Shown here one piece after another: positions 17,962 through 25,890 of a stretch of DNA of 64,000 nt. Below the pieces are notes generated by a model. That model worked only from the letters and a program-made list of their open reading frames with translations, did no database searches and was not told the origin of the DNA. Source of the DNA: Peribacillus simplex NBRC 15720 = DSM 1321 (GTDB lineage: Bacteria > Bacillota > Bacilli > Bacillales > DSM-1321); the NCBI RefSeq assembly GCF_002243645.1, contig NZ_CP017704.1, positions 4,916,001 to 4,980,000 of the forward strand, in the 5' to 3' direction. The translations under genes and the position numbers were made by a program. Each line of letters starts with the position of its first letter. Position 1 is the stretch's first letter.

Positions 17962-19650
17962 TCATGATTTATAATCTGTTTCGTCCAGACCCATGGCACA
18001 GCCTTCTCGGCTAGAATCGGCAGCACCATAGTTCGAGCCATCAGGGTTGATTTGTATCGCTTGGACATTCCCTATAGAGTGGGGAACTTCATTAAAAGCG
18101 AAGCCCATTGCTTCCAAATGGCCTTTGCTAGTCATATCCATTCCAGGCTCCCATTCAATGTGAGGGCCCATTGGAGTGAAAATTCTAGGTTCTTCGATGG
18201 CTGCTTTCAAATCCATTTTTAAATCGAGGACATTGATGATCGTTTGTACGACTGAACTGATGATGGTTGGTCCTCCAGGTGAACCTAACGTCAAGATCGG
18301 CTCGCCGTCTTTAAAGATGATGGTCGGGCTTTTACAGCTGACGGGGCGTTTATTGGGCTGCACTTCATTCATGCCGCCTGGAATGGAATCAAAATCAGTC
18401 AGTTCGTTATTCAGCATGAAACCATAGTCGGAAACCATGATGCCTGATCCGAATGGATGTTCCACTGTAGAAGTGCATGCTGCGATATTGCCCCATCTGT
18501 CACGGACAGTGAAGTGTGTTGTTTCACTGATATCTTCTTCATTAGGCTGCGGAATGACTTCCCTTTGTTGCACGGAATCATAAATCCAAGGGTTTCCGAA
18601 GTCAATGGCATTATTCCTTGCTTTGAAATTAATGAATGAGCGGCGTTTAGAAATATACTCATCATGCATGAGACCTGCCAATGGCAATTCGGCAAATTCA
18701 GGATCAGCGAGAAATGCCTTTTTGTCTGTAAATGCCAGACGCATCGCTTCTGCTATTAAATAATATTTTTCCCAAGAACGGACGTCATATTGTTCTAAAT
18801 GGAAGCTCTCCAATATTTTCAGGATTTGGATGACCGTGAATCCGCCAGCACTTGGGGCATTTGATGATGCAATTCGATAATCCTTATAAGTCCCATATAT
18901 TGGTACATCGATTGTGGCTTTATAGTCTTTTAAATCAGAAAGCTCCATGAACCCTCCAAGTTCCTGTATACATGAAATGATGCCCTCTCCGATTTCACCT
19001 TCATAAAAAGCGGAAATTCCTTCACGTTGTAAAATCCGATAGGTATTCGCCAGTTTTTCTTTTATCAGCAAATCACCGTCCTGATAGGGTTTTCCGTTTG
19101 GCATGAAGAACTTACGCGCTTCATCGCCCAATCGATATTCAAAATTTTTAAGAGCATCGCAAAGAACCCAATTGACGGGAACTCCTTTTTCTGCAAATTC
19201 AATGGATGGCTCGATAAGGTCTGCTAATGGCTTGCTTCCATTTTCGGCGAGTGCTTCATCCATAGCTTTCAGTATTCCGGGAATGCCAACAGCTGTAGCT
19301 TTGATTGATCTTTCTTTAAATGGGATGACTTCACCGTTTTCATCAAGAAACATGTCTCGATGAGCGGCTTTAGGTGCCCTTACATGGCCATCGTATATTT
19401 TCGTTTCCTTATCTTTAGCGTTATATACCATAAGGAAACCACTTCCGCCGATACCAGTCATCATGGGTTCCACAATATTTAGGGCAAATTGGATGGCGAC
19501 CGCCGCATCGACAGCATTTCCACCTTCACGTAATATTTTTTCCCCTATGGAAGTGGCTACGGGATGAGCTGTAACGACCATTCCGGCGTTTCCTGTCGCT
19601 GTTTCCCTTTTGTAATCTTTATCTTTAATGTTTTCATTGTTGTTTTCCAA
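17962..19650 (-). CDS. Gamma-glutamyltransferase, cytosolic type (YwrD-like)
   Basis: 562 residues from TTG 19650, chosen because AATGGAGGAATCATT precedes it. An upstream in-frame ATG at 19767 would run through a hairpin and lacks an RBS. The Ntn-hydrolase proenzyme cleaves before the Thr of ETTHFTVRDRWGNIAACTSTVEHPFGSG. Other hallmarks are HPVATSIGEKILREGGNAVDAAVA, TGIGGSGFLMV and LGSPGGPTIISS. No signal peptide or lipobox is present, unlike secreted Ggt, so it probably acts inside the cell as proposed for YwrD-like proteins. It follows a tiny membrane-peptide gene (19774-19848) from which a terminator separates it. Confidence 0.88.
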   Translation of the reverse strand: MENNNENIKDKDYKRETATGNAGMVVTAHPVATSIGEKILREGGNAVDAAVAIQFALNIVEPMMTGIGGSGFLMVYNAKDKETKIYDGHVRAPKAAHRDMFLDENGEVIPFKERSIKATAVGIPGILKAMDEALAENGSKPLADLIEPSIEFAEKGVPVNWVLCDALKNFEYRLGDEARKFFMPNGKPYQDGDLLIKEKLANTYRILQREGISAFYEGEIGEGIISCIQELGGFMELSDLKDYKATIDVPIYGTYKDYRIASSNAPSAGGFTVIQILKILESFHLEQYDVRSWEKYYLIAEAMRLAFTDKKAFLADPEFAELPLAGLMHDEYISKRRSFINFKARNNAIDFGNPWIYDSVQQREVIPQPNEEDISETTHFTVRDRWGNIAACTSTVEHPFGSGIMVSDYGFMLNNELTDFDSIPGGMNEVQPNKRPVSCKSPTIIFKDGEPILTLGSPGGPTIISSVVQTIINVLDLKMDLKAAIEEPRIFTPMGPHIEWEPGMDMTSKGHLEAMGFAFNEVPHSIGNVQAIQINPDGSNYGAADSSREGCAMGLDETDYKS

Positions 19651-19719
19651 AATGATTCCTCCATTATTCAGTCCTTTTATTTGCCAAAAGGAAAGGCTTA
19701 TGTTTGAGTGAAAAGAAAA

Positions 19720-19746
19720 CCTTGTCATTGTAGAAAAATGACAAGG
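19720..19746 (-). terminator. Terminator or attenuator between the 24-residue peptide gene and the GGT gene
   Basis: CCTTGTCAT pairs perfectly with ATGACAAGG. On the minus strand it is followed by TTTTCTTTT. It ends the small-peptide transcript and would reduce read-through into the GGT gene. Confidence 0.65.
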
Positions 19747-19773
19747 TGATTTTTCGTAGGTATTCATTTATTC

Positions 19774-19848
19774 TTAATCAGCAAATGATAAATATACGAA
19801 AAATGCTAATGTTACAAGACATAAAGCCACCATGGCAGTCGAAGCCAT
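19774..19848 (-). CDS. 24-residue single-span membrane peptide
   Basis: The minus strand carries AAGGAGGGGTCTTAT directly before ATG at 19848. The ORF begins MASTAMVALCLVTLAF and ends in FAD before TAA. Nearly the whole length is one hydrophobic helix. The strong RBS, the perfect short frame and a private terminator argue that it is a real gene. The family is not recognised. Tiny membrane proteins like this are common in sporulating Bacillus, but no sporulation promoter can be assigned with confidence. Confidence 0.6.
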   Translation of the reverse strand: MASTAMVALCLVTLAFFVYLSFAD

Positions 19849-20087
19849 ATAAGACCCCTCCTTAAAAAGACTTGAATCTAATTAAGTTCTCCAAAAATCG
19901 TCAAAATCCTTCATAATAATGTAAAATTGCTGATATTTAATGAAAAAGTTCGGGTTCATAAGGTTTATATAGGTATTTATCCTTTTTTTTGATTTTTAAA
20001 ACATGGGTAACTATATATTCGTAATTACCAAAAAATAAAAGTATACTAAATATAAAGACAATACAAAAAAAGGAGGGGGAGTGTGAG

Positions 20088-20705
20088 TTGAAAGCAGCAG
20101 TTTGGTTTAGGAAAAGTCTTGTCATTTTAGTATCCGTTTTGACGTTTGGTCTTGTCACTCCTTCAGATCTGGCGTGGCTTGCGGAAGCCGATTCGTTAAA
20201 GGATACTAAAAAAGGGTTAGTGGAAGAAGAGGGATTAGCCTATCTTCCTTCGCAGAATTCAACTGAACTGGCAGAAGAATTCAACCGGGAAGAATTTTTA
20301 TCGGGCATTCTGAATAAGGCAGAGGAAAACGCATTTATGAAATTTGGCGATAAGATTAATCCTAAAATTGGCGATGAGTTCAAAATGGCCATATTACCAA
20401 AAATGGAAGAAGCCATTACAGAAATGGCTGCTCAATTTCCAGATGAAAAATTACAGCAATTAACCATCACTGAGCAGCCGAGTGCGGGAAGGGCCGAGAA
20501 AATATTTCATATTTATGATTCCAACAGCGGCAAGGATATCATCAGATTCCATGTCAGGCAGGAAAATCCTCCACTTGAAGGATATTGGTTCGATTTTCAC
20601 TATCATACCTATCATGATTCATTTGCCACCCATTATAATATAGGGAAAATATATTGGGATAAAAATACGCCGCCAGAGTGGACGAGTAAACAAAGGCTCT
20701 CATAG
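20088..20705 (+). CDS. ypjP: YpjP-like exported protein
   Basis: 205 residues, starting TTG after AGGAGGGGGAG. The N-terminal KAAVWFRKSLVILVSVLTFGLVTPSDLAW is a signal peptide or membrane anchor. The rest is soluble, with a C-terminal GYWFDFHYHTYHDSFATHYNIGKIYWDKNTPPEW rich in His, Tyr and Trp. Length and the HYHTYHD block match B. subtilis YpjP, also encoded near the thymidylate synthase/DHFR genes. Function is unknown. Confidence 0.8.
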   Translation: MKAAVWFRKSLVILVSVLTFGLVTPSDLAWLAEADSLKDTKKGLVEEEGLAYLPSQNSTELAEEFNREEFLSGILNKAEENAFMKFGDKINPKIGDEFKMAILPKMEEAITEMAAQFPDEKLQQLTITEQPSAGRAEKIFHIYDSNSGKDIIRFHVRQENPPLEGYWFDFHYHTYHDSFATHYNIGKIYWDKNTPPEWTSKQRLS

Positions 20706-20778
20706 TGGTTGGTTTCGTTGATTTCATTTAAGTGTAAGAGTATGATGAAATGAAAATGAATTTTTAATAAGCATCGAA

Positions 20779-20805
20779 TGATACGTTGTCATGCAACGTA
20801 TTTAT
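20779..20805 (+). terminator. Hairpin downstream of ypjP
   Basis: ATACGTTG-TCATG-CAACGTAT followed by TTATTTTG. Confidence 0.6.
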
Positions 20806-20907
20806 TTTGTGTTTAAAATAAAAGTAGACTTTTTATCATAACGGGGAACAATGTTATTTTAAAAGGTTTTCTAATTTTGCTGTTATAGTAGCAGAGGAGT
20901 CTTTATC

Positions 20908-21672
20908 ATGTCAGAGTTGTTAGATAACATCATACAAACGTATGCTCAATTTTTTGACTGGCATATGTGGGTGGAGGTTTTATCCGACCCGGTGAGCTGG
21001 GGATTGATTGGAACGCTCGTATTAATGGAAGGATTGCTATCGGCGGATAACGCTTTGGTATTAGCTGTAATGGTCAGGCACCTTCCGGAAAAACAACGGA
21101 AAAAAGCACTTTTTTACGGTTTATTAGGTGCTTACGCTTTTAGATTTATAGCGATTGGAATCGGTGTTTTCCTCATTAAACTTTGGTGGGTGAAAGTGAT
21201 TGGAGCTGCCTATCTTGGTTGGCTCTCATTTAAATACTTTAGGGATAAAAGAAATAAACAAGCTGATGAAGATATCCAGGGAATGAGTAAAAACAGCTTA
21301 CTGATCCGTATGTTTGGTGCATTTTGGGGAACGGTTGCAGCAGTGGAATTGATGGATATAGCATTTTCCGTCGATAGTGTCTTGGCCGCATTCGGGGTGA
21401 GTGAAAAAGTCTGGGTCCTTTTGACAGGCGGAATGATTGGTGTCTTGATGATGCGGGGAGTGGCGGGGTTATTTCTAAAATTGATAGATAAGGTTCCTGA
21501 ATTGGAAACTGCCGCATATGTCCTTATCGGATTCATTGCAATAAAAATGTTAATGGCCGTTGCTGGAATCGAAATCCCGCCTGCAATCTTTTTTGCCTTT
21601 ATTTTGCTGATTTTCGGCACCACGATCGTATTTCATTTGAACAAAAGGAAAAAGCTCAAGGAACATGGTTGA
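20908..21672 (+). CDS. TerC-family membrane protein (YceF/YkoY type)
   Basis: 254 residues with seven or more hydrophobic spans. TerC signatures are EGLLSADNALVLAVMV (acidic residue plus DN) and ELMDIAFSVDSVLAAFGVS. B. subtilis relatives YceF and YkoY (MeeF/MeeY) export manganese and help metallate secreted enzymes. The 200 bases upstream do not show a yybP-ykoY Mn riboswitch, which favours the YceF type. The RBS GCAGAGGAG precedes ATG. It stands alone, ending at a terminator. Confidence 0.85.
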   Translation: MSELLDNIIQTYAQFFDWHMWVEVLSDPVSWGLIGTLVLMEGLLSADNALVLAVMVRHLPEKQRKKALFYGLLGAYAFRFIAIGIGVFLIKLWWVKVIGAAYLGWLSFKYFRDKRNKQADEDIQGMSKNSLLIRMFGAFWGTVAAVELMDIAFSVDSVLAAFGVSEKVWVLLTGGMIGVLMMRGVAGLFLKLIDKVPELETAAYVLIGFIAIKMLMAVAGIEIPPAIFFAFILLIFGTTIVFHLNKRKKLKEHG

Positions 21673-21681
21673 GCACTATTT

Positions 21682-21716
21682 AAAAAGCTGTCATCAAAAA
21701 TGATGTCAGCTTTTTG
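21682..21716 (+). terminator. Terminator of the TerC gene
   Basis: AAAAAGCTGTCATC and GATGTCAGCTTTTT pair around AAAAAT. A near-identical hairpin (GCTGACATCA/TGATGTCAGC) lies at 23210-23239. Confidence 0.75.
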
Positions 21717-21806
21717 TTAACTAAAGGGTTCGGAATGGTCTCATCCCGATCCACTTTCACGATTTTTTTGTTATTTCTCTTAATTAGACCTCTCCAATTT
21801 TGATTT

Positions 21807-21960
21807 TTACCATTTCTCAATCTCTCCATGTCCAGTTAGTATTTTCTTTAATTTCATGGCAGCAAAATCAGCATCGCCTGCATGTCCAATTTTTAAAGTC
21901 TTTTAAAAGTCGTCCAACCGCATGCCATTTTTTTCTTTTGCATTAGCGAATAAAAGTGCG
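21807..21960 (-). pseudogene. C-terminal gene remnant with in-frame stop
   Basis: The minus-strand frame reads ANAKEKNGMRLDDF, then TAA, then KTLKIGHAGDADFAAMKLKK and a further 10 residues before a final TAA. No start or upstream sequence survives. The ANAKEKNG...HAGDADFAAMKL pattern suggests the tail of an exonuclease- or helicase-like protein, but the family is not recognised. It sits beside a copy of the AACTAACG repeat. Confidence 0.45.
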
Positions 21961-21971
21961 GCTTTATCATG

Positions 21972-21993
21972 AACTAACGACGCAGGTTAGTGA
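21972..21993. repeat. Short palindromic repeat, copy 2
   Basis: AACTAACGACGCAGGTTAGT followed by GAAAGAAGG; one arm is shortened relative to copy 1. Confidence 0.55.
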
Positions 21994-22130
21994 AAGAAGG
22001 AGAATTAAATTTAGTGAAGAATTAATCTTGTTAAGATTGGTATCTTACCTGGAGGAAGTATCAATGGAATTAAAAGATGGTTTTTATGAAGAAATATCAA
22101 GTTTATGTTCCGAGGGGGATCAGTTGGTTG

Positions 22131-22658
22131 ATGAAAAAACAGCGTAACATTATTTTATACATTGGTACTTCAATTGATGGCTATATTGCAAATGATGATG
22201 GTACATTAGAGTGGTTAGAATCAACAGAAGTAGAAGGAGATTCTGGCTACAATTCACTCCTAGAAAGAATTGACACTGTTGTTATGGGAAAAGGAACTTA
22301 TGATGTCATTCGTGGATTTGATATGAATTATCCTTATAGTGATTATAAAAATTATGTATTTTCTAAATCTGTTAGTGGATCAGATGAATATGCTTCATTT
22401 ATTGATGAAGATGTCAAAACTTTCATTAATAATATAAAACAAAAGCCTGGTAAAGATATATGGTTAATTGGTGGAGGAGTCTTAGCTCGTGAATTTTTTA
22501 AAGAAAATTTAATTGATGAATTCCAACTAGCCATTGCACCAATTATTTTAGGGAAAGGAATCTCCCTTTATATCGGAGATGATATTACTCTAAAATACAC
22601 ATTAACCAAAGTTGGGAAATTAGGTCAACTTGCTATGCTTCATTATATAAAAAAATAA
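22131..22658 (+). CDS. Dihydrofolate-reductase-like (RibD C-terminal) protein
   Basis: 175 residues. The RibD_C/DHFR fold is indicated by IILYIGTSIDGYIANDDGTLEWL, VVMGKGTYDVI, the nucleotide-binding DIWLIGGGVLAREFF and DEFQLAIAPIILGKGISLY. Relatives (B. subtilis YwjB, YyaP) are reductases of unknown substrate, distinct from the true DHFR at 25255. The start ATG 22131 lies after CGAGGGGGATCAG. Longer in-frame upstream codons are poor. It lies among repeats and a remnant, suggesting an acquired segment. Confidence 0.8.
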   Translation: MKKQRNIILYIGTSIDGYIANDDGTLEWLESTEVEGDSGYNSLLERIDTVVMGKGTYDVIRGFDMNYPYSDYKNYVFSKSVSGSDEYASFIDEDVKTFINNIKQKPGKDIWLIGGGVLAREFFKENLIDEFQLAIAPIILGKGISLYIGDDITLKYTLTKVGKLGQLAMLHYIKK

Positions 22659-22756
22659 TTTTCATCATCGTTCCTTTTTTTAGTAGGGGAAGATTTTTTT
22701 CTTTTTAACTATATTTTTTACTGAAAACCGTTCGAAAAATTAATAGATGTTTATAT

Positions 22757-22784
22757 AACTAACGGTGAGCTTTAGTACAATAAG
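22757..22784. repeat. Short palindromic repeat, copy 3 (TTTAGTACAA variant)
   Basis: AACTAACGGTGAGCTTTAGT followed by ACAATAAG. It shares the GCTTTAGTACAA arm with the copy at 61091. Confidence 0.55.
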
Positions 22785-22843
22785 TTAATAAAGATAAATA
22801 TGAAGTAGAGCCAGTTTAAAGAACTGTGCTTCAGTTAGTAGAC

Positions 22844-22881
22844 AAAAGGGGTTCGGAATTAAAAAATTCCGAACCCCTTTT
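22844..22881. terminator. Perfect 17-bp hairpin
   Basis: AAAAGGGGTTCGGAATT pairs perfectly with AATTCCGAACCCCTTTT around AAAA. It is the strongest hairpin in this stretch and can act on both strands. Confidence 0.7.
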
Positions 22882-23017
22882 GAAAATCATTTCAAGTTGA
22901 TCTCGCTGAATAGAATCATGTTTAGAAAGCATCCTCATCACCTCAAGTTTTAATAATTCTATTTCAAAAAAATAAAGACTTTAGGCAAAAGGGTTCAATC
23001 TAAAAGTTAAAACAAAG

Positions 23018-23145
23018 TTGATTGGAGCGGAAGGTGCGAGACTCCTGCGGGAAAAGCGCGTCCAGGGAAGACCCCGCAGGCGCAAAGGCGCCGAGGAGGC
23101 TCCCGGACCGCCCGCGGAAAGCGAGTGCCTGGAGCGGAAATCAAA
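23018..23145. repeat. GC-rich 128-bp interspersed repeat
   Basis: A strikingly GC-rich block in AT-rich surroundings. It is bounded by inverted TTGATT (23019) and AATCAA (23140), and by a direct repeat TGGAGCGGAA just inside both ends (23024 and 23130). The interior contains GAGACTCCTGCGGG, CCCCGCAGGCGC, GCGCCGAGGAGG and CCCGCGGAAAGCGAG, able to fold into GC stems. From memory this text recurs many times in Bacillus-type genomes as a dispersed element of unknown role. It encodes no supported protein. Confidence 0.75.
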
Positions 23146-23165
23146 AATTGTACACCCATAAAAAA

Positions 23166-23239
23166 ACTGTAGGCAAACTCGATTTTCATCGAGTTTGCCT
23201 ACAGTCAGTGCTGACATCAAATATGATGTCAGCTTTTTT
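23166..23239 (+). terminator. Tandem hairpins with T-run
   Basis: The first stem (23166-23205) is 18 bp and perfect, starting ACTGTAGGCAAACTCGAT. The second stem (23210-23233) is GCTGACATCA-AATA-TGATGTCAGC and is followed by TTTTTTC. Confidence 0.7.
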
Positions 23240-23471
23240 CTTGGAAAATATCAAATATTTGAAGAAGGGCTGTAAATGTAGTGAAGAAAAGCAAAGGCAA
23301 TAAAAAGTTAAGCCAGAGAGAATGCAGTAGCGGGTGCAGCAGTATGCCAAAGAAAATGGAGAACAGAAAAAGGTCGAGAATGATAAACACTTTTAAACTG
23401 TAAATATCAAGGACTTCTTCAGCAAGTTCACGGGACTCATTCAATATGGCTTTTTTATTGTTGGTTTCCAT
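23229..23471 (-). CDS. Small two-span membrane protein
   Basis: 80 residues behind the RBS AAGGTGATCGC. A soluble N-terminus, METNNKKAILNESRELAEEV, is followed by two hydrophobic spans around residues 25-45 and 50-72. The stop lies inside the T-run of the hairpin at 23210-23239. The family is not recognised. Confidence 0.55.
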   Translation of the reverse strand: METNNKKAILNESRELAEEVLDIYSLKVFIILDLFLFSIFFGILLHPLLHSLWLNFLLPLLFFTTFTALLQIFDIFQEKS

Positions 23472-23694
23472 GCGATCACCTTAAACCTTTTACGATTATA
23501 TACTGTTGATATATGAAAAGAGCGGATTAATGGTTCTTCTCCTAATGAATGTGCAACCGAAATTACCAAAAAAACATACAGTTTTTACATTAGTTCAATA
23601 TGTTATACTAATATAATAGTATGAAAGGTTTAGAGATTTTAAATTACATATATTTTCTTAACAATAATGAGGAACAATGAAAGGGGAGAAAAGT

Positions 23695-24405
23695 GTGAAA
23701 AGGAAGAAATGGTTATCCATACTTGCATTATTTGTCTTTTTACTCTCAATGCTCTCCTATTCATTAGCGAAGGGTGAAGGGGTAAAATGGCGGAATCTAC
23801 CCAAAGATAATCTTTTAAGACAAGCTGAACTTTTTAAGGGAAATAAAGAATTGCAAAGAATATTTTTATTTCCAGAAGATGAGTACGATGAAAGGGAAGC
23901 ACTTAAAATTGCTGGAACCATTAATAAACTGCCTCATTCCCTTTTGGTGAAAACTGCTGAAAGTGGTGTGAGAATCAAACTATTCGATGGTGATTTAACA
24001 GAAAATCAATCCGCGGCCAAATTAAAGGGGAAAACTCCGCGTGGTTATTTGAATAAAGAAACAACTTGGGATGATGTGCCTGGTATGGGCGGTTCACATA
24101 CGGTATTGGTTAAAATCGGAGCAAGTGACAAGGGCAACGGGCATGGCTCCGTTAATTTGGAACTGCATGAGCTGGGGCATTCAATTGATAATATAGTGTT
24201 TGATGGAATCCGTGAAGACATGGATTATTTGAAGATTTGGGGGAAGGAAGTGGATGGGCTGTTTCCTGGACAGACGTATTTTTCCAATTACCCTGAGGAA
24301 TACTTTGCAGAAACGTTTGCCATGTTTTATGTGAACAATGAACAAAATCAATTGCTTAGACAAAAAGCACCCAAGACTTATAATTTAATTAAACAATTAG
24401 ATTAA
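23695..24405 (+). CDS. Secreted zinc metalloprotease, Pro-Pro endopeptidase-like (anthrax lethal-factor fold)
   Basis: 236 residues from GTG 23695, preceded by GGGGAG at six bases; ATG 23677 is possible. The N-terminal KRKKWLSILALFVFLLSMLSYS is a signal peptide. The zinc motif HELGH (His158, His162) lies in NLELHELGHSIDN, and the downstream NYPEEYFAETFAMFY supplies the third ligand Glu as in ATLF/M34 peptidases. Size and layout match C. difficile PPEP-1 and Paenibacillus PPEP-2, which cut Pro-Pro bonds in surface proteins. No obvious substrate gene is adjacent; thyA follows. Specificity is inference. Confidence 0.8.
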   Translation: MKRKKWLSILALFVFLLSMLSYSLAKGEGVKWRNLPKDNLLRQAELFKGNKELQRIFLFPEDEYDEREALKIAGTINKLPHSLLVKTAESGVRIKLFDGDLTENQSAAKLKGKTPRGYLNKETTWDDVPGMGGSHTVLVKIGASDKGNGHGSVNLELHELGHSIDNIVFDGIREDMDYLKIWGKEVDGLFPGQTYFSNYPEEYFAETFAMFYVNNEQNQLLRQKAPKTYNLIKQLD

Positions 24406-24463
24406 ACATTGGGCAATAATACGTTAAAATAAAGGAGAATGAAAGTAGAAAAGGTGGTTTATC

Positions 24464-25258
24464 ATGAAGCAATATTTAGATTTATGTAAGCATGTACTCG
24501 AAAATGGATCGCAAAAAGGTGACCGTACGGGAACAGGAACGATCAGTACCTTCGGATATCAAATGAGATTCAATTTAAAAGATGGATTCCCAGTACTTAC
24601 AACGAAAAAGGTTAGTTTAAAAGCGATTATCCATGAACTATTATGGTTTTTGAAGGGTGATACAAACGTTGGCTACCTTCAGGAAAACAGCGTGCGCATT
24701 TGGAATGAATGGGCTGATGAAAAGGGGGAATTAGGTCCGATTTATGGTCATCAATGGCGTTCTTGGGGAACGGCCGATGGAAGGCAAATCGACCAAATCA
24801 GTGAATTGATCGACCAAATCAAAACGAATCCAAATTCACGAAGATTGATAGTCAGTGCTTGGAATGTTGGGGAACTGGACGAAATGGCCTTGCCGCCTTG
24901 CCATGCTTTCTTTCAATTCTATGTCGCTGATGGCAAGCTTTCATGCCAGCTATACCAACGTTCAGCGGACGTCTTTTTAGGTGTTCCTTTTAATATAGCT
25001 TCGTATGCGCTCTTAACGATGATGATCGCACAGGTGTGTGATTTGGAAGTTGGCGAATTTGTACATACTTTTGGGGATGTCCACATCTACTCTAACCACC
25101 TTGAACAAGTGGAACTTCAGTTGACTCGTGATCCCAAACCATTGCCAATCATGAAAATCAATCCAGATGTGAAAAATATCTTTGATTTTAGCTTCGAGGA
25201 CTTCGTTCTGGAAAATTACGAAGCCCATCCCCATATAAAAGGTGAGGTGAGCATATGA
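24464..25258 (+). CDS. thyA: Thymidylate synthase
   Basis: 264 residues, the E. coli/ThyB type. It makes dTMP from dUMP with methylene-tetrahydrofolate. The catalytic Cys is in [42 protein letters not shown] and [12 protein letters not shown] are also typical. The stop overlaps the dfrA start (ATGA), so the dihydrofolate it releases is recycled by a co-translated DHFR. Confidence 0.97.
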   Translation: MKQYLDLCKHVLENGSQKGDRTGTGTISTFGYQMRFNLKDGFPVLTTKKVSLKAIIHELLWFLKGDTNVGYLQENSVRIWNEWADEKGELGPIYGHQWRSWGTADGRQIDQISELIDQIKTNPNSRRLIVSAWNVGELDEMALPPCHAFFQFYVADGKLSCQLYQRSADVFLGVPFNIASYALLTMMIAQVCDLEVGEFVHTFGDVHIYSNHLEQVELQLTRDPKPLPIMKINPDVKNIFDFSFEDFVLENYEAHPHIKGEVSI

Positions 25259-25740
25259 TATCGTTGATAGTGGCTATGGATCAAAATCGTGTGATAGGTA
25301 AAAACAATAAACTGCCATGGCATTTACCGGCAGATTTGCAGTATTTTAAACAAGTGACGATGGGCCATCCGATCGTCATGGGCCGAAAAACATTTGAATC
25401 GATCGGCAGGGTCCTGCCTGGCCGGGAAAATGTCATCGTTACCCGCAATCAGGATTTTAAAGCGGAAGGCTGCGTAGTTTTACATGATATTGCCCAAATC
25501 AAAACGTTTGCAGATAACCATGATGAGGAAGTCTTCGTGATTGGCGGAGCCGAAATCTTCAAGGAAATCCTTCCTTTTACCGACCGTCTGTATATAACGG
25601 AAATTCATGAAACCTTTGAAGGTGATACTTTCTTTCCCGTGATTGATGAAAATGAATGGGATAATATCTCCTCAAACCCAGGCAGCATCGATGAAAAAAA
25701 TCGATATGCACATGATTTTATTATTCTACAAAAAAAATAA
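25255..25740 (+). CDS. dfrA: Dihydrofolate reductase
   Basis: 161 residues. Motifs: [27 protein letters not shown] (substrate-site Trp and acidic residue), [21 protein letters not shown] and VIGGAEIF (NADPH site). It reduces dihydrofolate to tetrahydrofolate. The start overlaps the thyA stop by four bases and GGTGAG lies just upstream. A terminator follows. Confidence 0.97.
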   Translation: MISLIVAMDQNRVIGKNNKLPWHLPADLQYFKQVTMGHPIVMGRKTFESIGRVLPGRENVIVTRNQDFKAEGCVVLHDIAQIKTFADNHDEEVFVIGGAEIFKEILPFTDRLYITEIHETFEGDTFFPVIDENEWDNISSNPGSIDEKNRYAHDFIILQKK

Positions 25741-25746
25741 AGTGCT

Positions 25747-25786
25747 AATCCGATTATGGTGAAATGACCATAATCGGATTTTTTTG
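25747..25786 (+). terminator. Terminator of thyA-dfrA
   Basis: AATCCGATTATGGT pairs with ACCATAATCGGATT around GAAATG, then TTTTT. Confidence 0.88.
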
Positions 25787-25890
25787 GTATGGAACAAACA
25801 AAAGAAAGAATTTTTAGAAAAATCAATTACATTAATAACATTAAAGTGCTATAATGATTGAATTCATTAGGAAGGAAAAGAGGGATTGTT

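Noticed and set aside
19651..19767. N-terminal extension of the gamma-glutamyltransferase to ATG 19767
   Set aside because: It would translate through the hairpin at 19720-19746 and lacks an RBS, whereas TTG 19650 has a strong one.
20720..20907. yybP-ykoY manganese riboswitch upstream of the TerC gene
   Set aside because: Considered because of the TerC family, but the conserved core of that riboswitch is not present; only a simple hairpin is seen.
23022..23303. Plus-strand ORF through the GC-rich repeat
   Set aside because: Its coding potential is an artefact of the GC-rich element and hairpins; it has Arg/Ala-rich low-complexity text and no RBS.
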